In this document: positions 35,301 through 47,300 of the stretch, piece by piece
Numbering within the stretch: position 1 is the stretch's first letter
Layout: every line of letters starts with the position of its first letter
DNA from: Epinephelus fuscoguttatus
Taxonomy: Eukaryota > Chordata > Actinopteri > Perciformes > Serranidae
Direction: 5' to 3'
Assembly (NCBI RefSeq): GCF_011397635.1
Contig: NC_064761.1
Location: 28,375,643-28,439,642, forward strand
DNA length: 64,000 nucleotides
Notes under the pieces: generated by a model
Databases searched by the model: none
Seen by the model: only the letters and a program-made list of their open reading frames with translations
Told to the model about the DNA's origin: nothing
Translations under genes and position numbers: made by a program

Positions 35301-38300
35301 TCGCTTTGTCTGTTCTCTGTTTTACCAGACTTTCCCCGGCGTTGTTGACCCTGCTGATGTAGCTGACCTCCTGGAAGGTAAACGGCCTTTTGGGATTTGC
35401 CTTCTCATTTCTTAGCCCTGAATCCTCTGCTATGCAAGCTTATAGGCTATTAGCTGTGATACTGATCATTAGCTCACAGTCTATTTGTGCTTTCCTTCCT
35501 CTTAGCTGACACAACATCTTTTGAGCTGATTCAGTTGGTGCCTCCAGGTACGCTTTCTGATGATGCCATATGGGCATTTTAAGTCCCCACTGTATCTAGT
35601 CATTACTCTGCAAAAAAAGGATCTCTAACTTGAATTGTGTGTATGTGTGTGTTCCTGTTTACTGTCTGTCTGTGTGTGGTTTTTAGAGGGTGAGGTCCTA
35701 GCCATGATGGAGGAGGGCAGCAGAGATTTCCTGTATCCTGGTCCCAGACTGAGCTCCAGGGAAGGAGCTGCAGAGAGAGAGATACTGATGAAGAGATCTT
35801 CCTCCTTTCCTGTAGGCTCCTTTCCATCTATTCCTTTTATTTCTCTTTTAACCCTCCTTCTAAGACTTGCACCCTTACTCATCAAACTTCTAAGAATTGC
35901 ACTTAACAATGCTCCAAAGAGTCAACCTAAGAGTAAAAAAGTTATTGGCTGAGTGTGAGCAACAAGACACATTTATCAAGTGACTAATTCCTACCCACAG
36001 CGAAGTGTAAACGGAACCTTTAAAAGTAGGTCTCAAGTGATCACATGATTGATCACAGGTATGCTGTTTTCAGAGAGAGAACAGGCAATCAGAGATATTG
36101 ATTTACCCTGCACCTGGGGCACGTTCAGTCTGAAAACGGTGTGCAGCCGTTTGCTTTGGTTTCTTGTGTTGTTTCCTCAAAACAGTTTGCAACGGGTATG
36201 GAGGTACATTTTCTTTCATTAGGTGAGTGTGTTACTGGGTCTGCACCATTAGCATTCCAGCAACACCTGTGGTGTTGCTGGCATGCACCATTTGACAGTT
36301 ATCAGAGCTGGTTGGTACACCGTATCTGCTGTTAAATTTCAGCAGCAAGAGCAACGTTTACGTCACCACGACCACGTAGCTCATACAACCACAAACAAGT
36401 CAAGGGAGACTGATAAGACAGAGAACTCATACAGTTAACTAGGAAAACTACCATGGCTTTTGCCCAGTAGGCCGACATTGTTGTTTGTTTCGTCAGCTGA
36501 CAACTATGTGGTTGCTGCTGCCGGCTGATAGCTTACACTCCTTTTGAACAGCATTCCTGGCCCTCTCTGTTATATGTGAAGCGGTGCACCGACGCACTGA
36601 AATGGAGCAGACCCACTCAATCAGCAGCGATCTGTACATAGGAATCCGTTTTCACATCTGTAACCTTGATACGCGCCCTCGTTTGAGGACTTGGCTCAGA
36701 TTCCGGAGTTACTCCTTAAGGAATGTGATCCCGTTTGATTCGGCGGTGGGAACCTCTTGCGACCACATGCCTTTGCTGACGTTGACGTCAGCAGGATTCG
36801 AGCCCTGGACCTTACGCATAACCATTACACTAGGGAGGCCCCCAGCGACGTGTACATAAATAAATGGAAATTAAACTGTTTGTGTTTATTTCACACTTGC
36901 TTTTGTAGTGTAAAACAGCATAAAGCCCCTTTGAATTAAATTAAAACCCTCCTGTAGTGAAAGGCAGTGCACTTGCATACTACAGCAGGCTGTTCAACGC
37001 ACCAGTGTTTCAGTCTAAATAAATGTTTTGCCACATTTTGTCAAAGCTTGAATTGCCCCTACCCATATCGTATACTATTTTAAAAAATCCCTACAGTTCG
37101 TTTCATGGTATGTTATTCTGCAAAAATGTGTATTTTAAAGAAGTTCTCTTTTGTGTGTGAAATCCTTAATATTATTTTGAGTAATTAACATGGAAATGAA
37201 CAACAATCTAATGTGTTTGAAATATGTGTATGTATATATAGGAATCTGGCTGTAATTAAAAACAAAATTCTTCTGGCGTTAGGTGAGTTACACCAGAGAA
37301 ACACTGTAGAAACATGACGGTGTAACATGGCAGACTCTGGTAGAGGACCTGCTTCTTGTATGGATATGATTCATTCAAAGCTAACAAAAAACCCAACCCA
37401 ACGATGCTTAGTTTCAGATGCTTATACACTAGTGAAAACATAACTACGAATCTTATATTCCATTTCTTCTAGTGCATCCCCCTAAATGCTACACACTTGT
37501 CCTTTAAGTAATTATTTTTAGAGATTTGAAAAATGGGTTTTGTTTTAAAGTTATGGATTAGGAGTAAAAGTGAAGGATTTTTACTTTTATCTTTGATTTA
37601 AGACCAAAATGTTACCTTTCACAGTTTATTGCATGTCAGTGCATGCCATGCCCGCAGAGGTACCTGAGCTACTGCTGAATTAGTTAAAGGGGGGATGTCA
37701 GTTGATGCGGTGAAACGTTCATGTGTCAAAGCGACCCCACATTGTGCTCACTGTGTGATCTGGCTTGATTGGCACCAATATTACACGTGTCATTCACAGA
37801 GTGGAGAAAATTTTTACTCTGTTTAAGTGAGTCCTAATCTCTGTGCACATGAAAGGAGTCACTACCAAGTGACCAATTCGAAAGCACAGTTTTGTCTTAG
37901 ACAAAATGAAGTAATTTCTTCAAAATATAACAACAGCATTTTCCATATAGAGCTGTTGACTGTCTTTGCTATACACACAGAAAAAAATAAACACAGAACT
38001 TCGTCTCTTTTCTGTCACTCTCCATCTTGTCATTTTTGCTTTTCCCCCTCCTCTTGTTATATCATCTCTTTCTCTTCCCACCACCTCCTCCTTTCATTCC
38101 TTCATCTCTCTGTGGCTGCGAGTTGCCTTTCTATCCTCCCCTTGTCCTCCGAGGCACTAACTGGCATATTTAAATGTCTTTAAACACCATTCCCCTCACC
38201 GTTGCTTTTATGTGTTTGTGTTTGAGGCCTACATAGCAATTTAGATGTCTCTTTCCAAATGCCATATTATTTAAACATCACTGGAGCCTTTCTCTTTTCT

Positions 38301-41300
38301 GCAATTTGTTTTTCTCAAGCCAGGAGTAGATTGAAGATTTGTGATTGTAAATTGGTGTTCCAGGCAGTGCTATTATCTGTGCGTTTGTCTTCATCTCCTT
38401 GTTGAAGGTGTTGTGTTTGTTCCTATTGTCTCTCTCTCTCTAGGGAATCTCCCCCAAAGTGGAGTTTGCTACAACATCAGTCATAGAAGAGAGTGACGGC
38501 AGAGACAGCTGGCCTGCCTCATCTGTAAGTGTGTCCTTTTATTACATCTCATAGGTCCATACGTACACACACATAGAGACACACAAACATACTGTGGCCA
38601 GGTCTTTAAATATGTTGTACCTCTAGTTTATCTGCTTTATGTCTGTTGCTGATTTGTAAAACACTCTGAAAAACAAACCTATTTTTTTACACATACATTT
38701 TGTTGTCTGTTCATGGTCTTTCAAAACCAGCTTAATCAAAACGTAGGCAGTTAAAATCCATCAAAGTGCCACTCATAAGTCAAGCACACAGTGTGTTTAC
38801 CAGCCTGTGTGACAGCTCCAAATGCTACAATATTTGAACAGATCTGTGTAAGTGTTGACCAAAGCTAGAACAGTGAAGATTCATCTCTAGAGGGCTCTAA
38901 TGAGTGGTATCACTTGCCATCAGATTTGTCTGTTTTCACCATACATACCCACCTGCTATTGTTGCCATGGCTACTGCAACTATCTATCCATACTGGCAGT
39001 GTTTCAAGGGTATCTGTTCTCTCCTTGTGAATGTAATTACGTGGAGGCAGATCTGTGATGCTGATATCAAGGCTTCTCTCACATCTCCAACTAGCTGGGA
39101 CAATTTTTGTCACAGTACCAGTCATTCAGATATTTTTTTTACATTTACTATCCAAGATGAAGGTCACCTACATCTGCCACTGTGTCCTTGTGGATTTTAA
39201 GAGGTAACTGGGCCCAGCTGTGTAAAATAAAATTTTAGTTTATGAACTTTTTGAATCGTCTTTTCTCTCCATCTCGTCTTTTCCTTGTATGGGCACTCCC
39301 GAGTTTTGTTTTATGACATGTTCCCATCTTCTATTGCAGTTTTTAGTGTAGCTGTTTTGAAAATAAAAAGCATTTTTATTTTTCCAGCAAACATTCTCTG
39401 GTTCCAGCTCTAAATTGTGATTATTTGCTTCTCTTCTTTGTCTAAGTTTTAGACTGTTAGTCAAATTTAAAAAAGCAATTTGGTGACATCACCTTGGGAT
39501 TTACAAAGTTGCAATGAGCATTTTTTTTTTTTAAGAGAGTCTTTCATTAGTCAGTAATAACTCTCAGAGTAATTGATAATGAAAATAATCCTTCGTTGCA
39601 GCCCTGTTTAAGTTTCATCTACTCCTCCTTGGCCTCATGTAACACTGAATGTGTGTGTGTGAGGTGTGTACATACAGAGGTAGTTTCAGGTCAAATGATG
39701 CTCCAATTCTAGACTAAAAAAGAGTGTTACTTAAAAAAAATAGCGAGAATGGAAATCTTTCACAAACAGTCCTGTTTGTAACATATGATCCATCACACAG
39801 CGGTTGGCATGTTGTGCCAAAAACACTACCATGCATTTCCCAGGTGCAGTAACCTAAGCTAAGCTATTTGTTTAAATGGGATGTCATTGACAGCGAAGCA
39901 GATTGTCAGAGTGTTCTCCTGGCCCCTCAGGGGGATGTCTGGATCAGAGCACCGCTGTGGCTGTCAGACAGTAGAATTTCTCCATTTTCTCTCTCCTAAT
40001 GGCTCCTCAGCATAGGCATTTCCCTGACTGCCAGCCCGCCCAGCTGACAACCTTGTCCTATTTTAATAGAGATTTAGAGTAAGAGTAGCAACTTCCACAA
40101 AACCCTGTGAAACCCTGTGTGTAGTGATAAATATACACTCTTTTCGCAATGTCTTGCTCTTTCTGGTTCTCTTGTCCTTTGTTGATTGTCATCAATCTCA
40201 GTTGAATATCATTCTTAAATCCAAAAGTCACTTTTAGCCACTATAGCAGCCAGAGGTGGCAGTTTTGTTCGGTCTGACTGTCAGCCTGTCAGCCCACCAC
40301 TTTGGTCCTGACTGAAATATCTCTACAATTGTTGGATGGATAGCCATGGTGATCCCCTGACTCTTCCTTTTGCTCCACCAGCATGTCAAAAAATGGGTCC
40401 AAATCTACTGGACGGATTGGTACAGTATTTTCTATGGACATTAATTGTTCCAAGACGATGTATTTTAATGACTTTGATGATCTTCTGACTTTTCCCCACT
40501 TGCTGCATGAGGTTGACATTTATGCTTTTTTGTGAAATGTAAACAACTAATAGATTGGCTGTTCATCTAGTACCACCATCTTTAAAAATATAAAACTAAT
40601 GACATTCCCATCAATGTCAGCCTCACTTTGTGTTTAGAGCTAATAAGCAAATATAATCATGCTAAAATACTAAACTAATATGGTGATTAAGTAAAGATTA
40701 CACCTGCTCAGCGTCAGCATGTTAGTATCATGGATGTGGTTAGCATGCTGAAGTTAGCATTTAGTGTAAACATGCTGCATGCTGTGGACATAGCTGCTAA
40801 TCACATCAGACAGGCCTCAGTTGATGACGAGGAAACTGACTGACTCTCAGTGTCCGTCTAGTGACGAACTGACAGAAGAGCTGAGAGAAGTCAGAGATGG
40901 TGGTAGATGTGGGGGTGGGAGCGCATACTTTGCTTAATTTTATTAAATCAGACCAATCTCAAATGGCAACCTCGATGAGGATTTATTCATCATTTAGTTT
41001 CTCTTAAAAATAGTTTTAATGTTGTGTGATTTCCCTAATTAGCATTTAGATTATCTTTGTTTTACAGCCAGGTAATGCCTCTTTATCATATTAGACTGGA
41101 GATGGCCATCAAATGCAATTAACATTTTATCTTAACTTATTTATCCCCGGTTGGCATTACCCGCAGGAAGTGGAATATTGCATTGGAGAATGATGTTAGT
41201 GGCCATTAGAGTTATTGAAGTAATTCTGCAGAGGTTGTCTCCATGGCAGTGCCGACTGCGAGAGCTGTTGTTGTTGTAACACTTAAGCTGAATGATTTAG

Positions 41301-44300
41301 CTAATGGTTTAATGGTTTTGTCCAGGGAAAACAAGTCTGTGTCGAGAGTGAGAGCAGCTGCCTTAATGGTGAAAATGGCTGACGCTTGTGTAAAGTAACA
41401 ACACTGTGGCCTGCGTAGAAATCTGAACTGCTGAGACAGATGTTAGGTGTCACCTCAAAATGGAGACCTGTGAGGGTGGTTTGACATGTCAGAAAAACAT
41501 ATGATATTTTTTATTTCTCTCTCTCATATTCTTTCCCTGCATTCCCTAGACTTGCTGTCTTTCTCCCTTGAGGACATCTTTAAACCCATCCACACAGACT
41601 TCACCAAAAAAGTCTTTGCCGTCCAGCAGGCATTGTTCCAAAATGCATGACACAAACTGTGTCTCTGGGAAAGGTGGGAAAGTAAAGTTAAATGCTGAGG
41701 CTACAATTACAAACTCTGGATCGTCCTCAACACCCAGACACTCCTCGTCCCTCAGCCGACATCCCCAGAAAAACAAGAATGAAAGAAAGCACACTTGTAG
41801 AGTTTCTGTAGAGTCTGGCTACCAGCAGCCCACAGTTTCCTCAAGGACACGAGCCTTGTCCCCTTACACCCACCGCAAGATGTGCCAGCTTTCAGAGGAC
41901 GCCAGGCAGAGACTCAGCCATCTCCAGCTGGGGCCTCACCACTTCAGGAAGGAGACTGAGAGCCAGCCGCCCTTCTTGGTTAGTAACATTAGATATATTC
42001 CTCTGAACTGAAGGCAACTGACAAAAAAAGTGATGTGACGGTTTGTTTAATGCTAATAATACACGTGTTCAGCAGACAGGGGTTAAAATTAATGGGATCC
42101 TGAATTGATGTAGTTCAAACCTCAGTGGGAGCTTCCCAAAATTTAACATAATCTAGTGGGCAGATTAAGTGGAGGGCATAATAAGAGAGCAGTGTTAATC
42201 TTTTTACCTGAGCCGTTAATGGATTTTGACGTCATGAAAATGTTTTACTGTGTGCGCATGTAATATGGCCTATTATCCTTACTGAGGGGCTTGAGTGCGC
42301 TTTAATAGCACACATCCTGGATTTCGGCTGGTACACAGTTATTTGTTAACACTTTAATTATGGTTGTATCACTGCTATGAGATATTTACATATAAAAGGG
42401 AGTGATTTTCTGATCACACAGCCGTGGGGAATCTAAAGTTGATGGACAAGAACAACACAGCCTCTAGTTCTGTGCTCCTCCCCCCCTCTGCTCCCCTTTG
42501 TATTCTTGCTTCTTCATTTACATCAAATCTAATCCTGAGGTATGAATATCAAATCCACTAGCATGCTGTTATTAAAAGAAATGATTAGGTAGAGAGTTGT
42601 TTGTTTTTGTCACACACATGAATGGAATTTACTAGAATACAACGGGCGTTTTATTAAAGAGATGAGCGTGTTTTTTCCCGCTCTGGTTTTCCTGGGGGAA
42701 TCTTCTGTCGACAATTAACCCTAGTAATTGAGAGTCAAGCTGCAATTAACAAATAGATACCTAATGAAGTAGCTTAGCCCCATGGTGAATGCATTATCAG
42801 AGCCTCAATTCCCTGTTTGTTTGTGTAGAGGGAAGCACACTTCCAACCCGTGCTCTTTGAGATAGGTGTTTTTTTTTCTCTAAAATTTTGTGTCTTTGTC
42901 TGCTTTATGTCCTATTGTGATTTTCTCAGTGAAATAATTTGGGGTTGAGATGACAAATGGCTAAACAGTGAAAGTATTTGTGACAGCTTTTCTTTTATTC
43001 TGCACAAACCAAAGAAATGAAAAGACATTAGGGAATGTGATGAATGTATCATGTCGTTGATTTCATTTATGCAATACAGCAGACCAAACATTTTTCTGTT
43101 TTCTTTGCGGCATTTCTTATTTAAAGTTGGTAGATTGCGTGATTGATTAATGTGTGAGTATCAGGATGCTGTTTGAAAGTGAAGAACAAAGTACTCCTGA
43201 CTAAGGGCCCGAGAGCCAAAACAACTTCACTGTGTTTTTACTATGTAGGCAGAACATTTCAAACTACAACAGTGTAAAGTTTATGATGATATTGTGTGAC
43301 AGCAGATTATTTTTTTCTTTTGTGTTTTATCCCAGGTGTCTCGTTGCAGTAGTGCCTCTGTGATGGGGACTCCTTCCTCCTCTCCACAGAACAGTAGCAT
43401 CCATCGACACTCTCTCAGCTTCAGAGCTGATCACACAGGTAGGCCTTCATGCTCACATGCAAAAACTAATATACATACACTGTTACACACAGGAGGCCAT
43501 TGTAGGGGTGGGCGATGTATCGACTATTCTTGATGTATCATGACTTATTCCACATGTGATATATATAAAATGACTATATTGCAAACCCCAAGTATAAATT
43601 GTTACAACATTTTTTTAAGCCACCGGTATGACACTTTGAGTCAGCGTTTCGGTTCTCTCGCTTTCTTCTATGGCTCTCTCCCTCTCACAGGCACATATAC
43701 ATAAAGAAAGACTCACAAACATGATACCTTACACACCCTCCTCCCATTCTGATCCACCTCTCCTCTGTGTGAGCAGGCAAGACGAAGCATGTTTTTATAT
43801 CACAGCTCCAGACCAAGATTTTTTGCAACCACGTAGCACTAGTGTGACTTGCACATATGTTAATATATGAACTGGAGAGCTGTTAGTTTGTTTCCAGTTT
43901 CCAGTGAAAAAATCATACACATTTAATGGCACTGCTGTAACAGTTTAACTTGATGAGTTTACCGATAGTGTGAGCTGGTGAAGTATGTGTTTTTGTACCC
44001 GCGGGGCTCCAAACCACAACTTGCAGTCGCATTTTGCAACCACGGAGCACCACTGCGATTTGCAAATAATATTGATATATGAACTAGGGAGCTGTTTGTT
44101 TGTTACCAGCTTACAGTGAATAAATCTTCATGTTTAACTTTGTGCTAATTGCTCACTGTTGACCGGAAACCTTTGAGTTCACAGCAAACACATCAACACT
44201 TCCAGCCTGTGGCGAGCCATGTGCTGTAAAATAAAACCACCAGTGGTTTCACTTTGATTTATTTGATTATAACAATACCTCATTTTATTTTTAAACTTTA

Positions 44301-47300
44301 TACTGACTGTAGTTCATTTAATAATTTTGTATTTCAGTTGTCTGCAGTAGTTTAGAGGAGATTTCAAAATATCGTGATATATATATCGTGTATGGCAATA
44401 TAGCATAAACATTGCTGTATTTTTGTGAAAATGTGTCTATTTTCTGTACTGATTTAATGTCTTTGTGTACACCTTTTGTAACATGAAGTCTTTCAAAATG
44501 AATATTGGACTGCATTTTTATTTTTGGTTTGTTTAGTTTAGTTTTATTGAGGATAATAGCAATGACCATAAAATGGTGTCTGACCTCTTTATGTCATAGT
44601 GTCATTATGATGCAAAGCTACATAAAGTATACAGCATGGATGTATTACAAAGACTTTGTACAGCGTTGGAGGCAGGACCTCGTTCATTCCTATGAAAGAT
44701 GCTCAGTGGCGCATGACGTCAAAAACGTTCAATTTTCGCGTATAAAATTACCTGGATGGTTGGCACTGCTTTCACATCACTGGGCCCACAGAGCAGACAC
44801 ACTAGAGACTTCTGCTGGCCAAGCCGCCTGCTTTTGGTTTAGGCCTCCACTAACTTGAATGGGGCTAAAGTAATTTAATCATGCCGTTCTTCTAGACCAT
44901 GTGATATCTGACCGAATCGATCAAATTAGATAGTAAATCTAGTCATTTTGTGGGGTTTGTGATGCCCAAAAAAGGTATCCACTGATTTACAGACGTCTCT
45001 TTTACAATGTAAGTGAATGGGAAAAGTCTTTGGGCTCAATGGCTTCCCATGACTTGTTGTAATTCCACTGTTCGGCTACTACGAACATTGGCTTCAAAGC
45101 CTGGTGCACTTCCTTGGAGTCTGGGTGGTGCATGAAGCCAAAAAAGCTTGATTTCCGTGGTAATCAATTACTCTGATCTTCCACATCGTGGGGTTCATAG
45201 AGCAAGCGTACTAGAGCTCTACCGTGCCGGATCAGCTAACTTCTGCCAGCGGAGTGGCTAACTTCTGGCTTAGTCCTTCACTAACTTGAATGGGGATAAA
45301 AATGATTTGATCGTGACGCTCTTCTTGACTTGACTTTTGGAATGTTATTGGACCAAATGGATCAAATCCCTAAAGTAAAAACAATAATAGGGGTTATCAT
45401 GCTTCATATCATCATGTGACGGTCCTAGATGTTGTAATGCCACGTTCGGCCACTATTAAGAATTAGCTGTTCCTGGGGATTTGGTATACACAGAAAGCAT
45501 GCCTGTTTACAGCTGCCCCTTATGCAGGGCAAGTTTCACTTACACCTGCTTATGTTTGCACAACAAACTCTGCTTCTTATTCAAATGAAGAACTGTAGAT
45601 GTAACACAGTCCAAAAGCTGAGTTTTCTGTTTTCACAAAACTTTTAACTTGTCTTTGTCATTGTAGATTCCTCTCTCCTGGGGAGTTACAGACCAAGAAC
45701 AGCCAGAGTAAGTCTAATTATAACATTTCAAACCAGAGAGAGCCAGACTAACCAAATTATATATTCACACTGTTTTAGACATTTTGTTCTTATCAAAGTA
45801 TCCTGAAGTGATTCTAATGAACTATTTTTTATCTGTTCTAATCTTCTCATTCTTTACACTTTTACTGGACATTTTCTTAATTTTGTGAACAAATGTCCAG
45901 AAAAACTTAACTTAACTTATACCCCTGTTGCCCTGTGACCTCTTTCAGGTGAAATCAGGTTCTGTGAGGGTCCAGTCATCTCCAGAGACACACTCAAGAC
46001 TTGAAGCCCAGACCAGAAGCCCTGAGAGCAGTGCTGCCTTAGATCAGTCCAAACTGGCCATGTCCAACTGCAGAAGTCCTCTAAATCTCAGCCAGTCCCT
46101 CAGAGAAAGGTAAACGTTATAGATAATGCAATCCTTTCCCTCGACCTGACCTTGAAAATACCAGAAAGTTCTTCAGGTGTTTTTGTAAAATGATATGTTA
46201 GAATAAAAACCACTTTAATGGGAAAAAGGAGAGACCAAAAAGCAATTTAGCAGCATGATAATCAATGTAACAGCCACAAAATGTGATCTAAACTTTTATA
46301 TGTTTTATTGGGAGAACCTTAAAATGGGTTTTTTTTCTGACTTTTCTGGCCACAGAACCAGCTGATTTTGTTCACACTCACACCAAAGCAGGAAATAACA
46401 TAATCCTCTTTATTTGTGGTGTTTGCCCTGAATATTTCCTGATCCATCTGTACAAATTATTCGTGTTTGCCCAAAAGATCTTAAAAGCAAAAGAGGCACC
46501 TGTATGAGTTTCCAATTACAGTATATGGCAAACACATGGCAATCCCATGAGATGTTAGTCATACACTGCCGCTGCTTTGTGTGTGCGTATGTGTGCCAGC
46601 TCATACACATCCAATCTTTAATTTTGATCAGACTCGACAGGCAGGATGAATTCCCCTCCACCTTTTAAATTACAAAAGCTGATGTCTTGTCATGTTTGTT
46701 CATTACTGAGAGAGGAGGCAGAGAGAAGGGAAAACAAAAGAGGAAAATGGTATTGATTTGTGTTTCAGCTTGAGTCTGATGCATTTGACCCGATGCACGC
46801 TTTAATACATTCAGAGAGACCTTGTCATCGATCACGGCAGCTGCGAGTTGAACACACCAACGCGACCGATGTTCCGCTTTGTTTGTTTGTTTGTTTCTGC
46901 TCTCCTTTCCCCTTCCCCTCTGCTCAGTCCATAAGTAAACATTAAAATCAATAGACAATCTTAAACTGCAAAGTAAATTGTAGGAAATGAATGATACTTT
47001 TCTCTCAATTGAAAACGCGACAGGAGTTGCAGGGTGGGAGATTAGAGCAGGCCTTTGTAGATTCCCTCCAACAGGGAGAGGGGCACGTCTTACCATGAAT
47101 CTTTGATCTATAAAGAAAATGACAGATGCCAGTGGCAACGTTTGCTCCCTAAGCCCCGAAGTCTCAGTCTATTCATGTCTCTGGATGATTTGTCCTTGAT
47201 GACTTTTTGAAGCAGGTAGCGAGTTTATCTGATTACAGATGAAAAGCTTCCATTCCCTCACCACGAGCCAGGCCAAGACACCAGCCAGTCAGTCACACAG

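Noticed and set aside
46665..47138. 157-codon minus-strand frame as a nested gene
   Set aside because: No recognisable domain, no splice partners and no start context; kept only as part of a possible conserved non-coding block.
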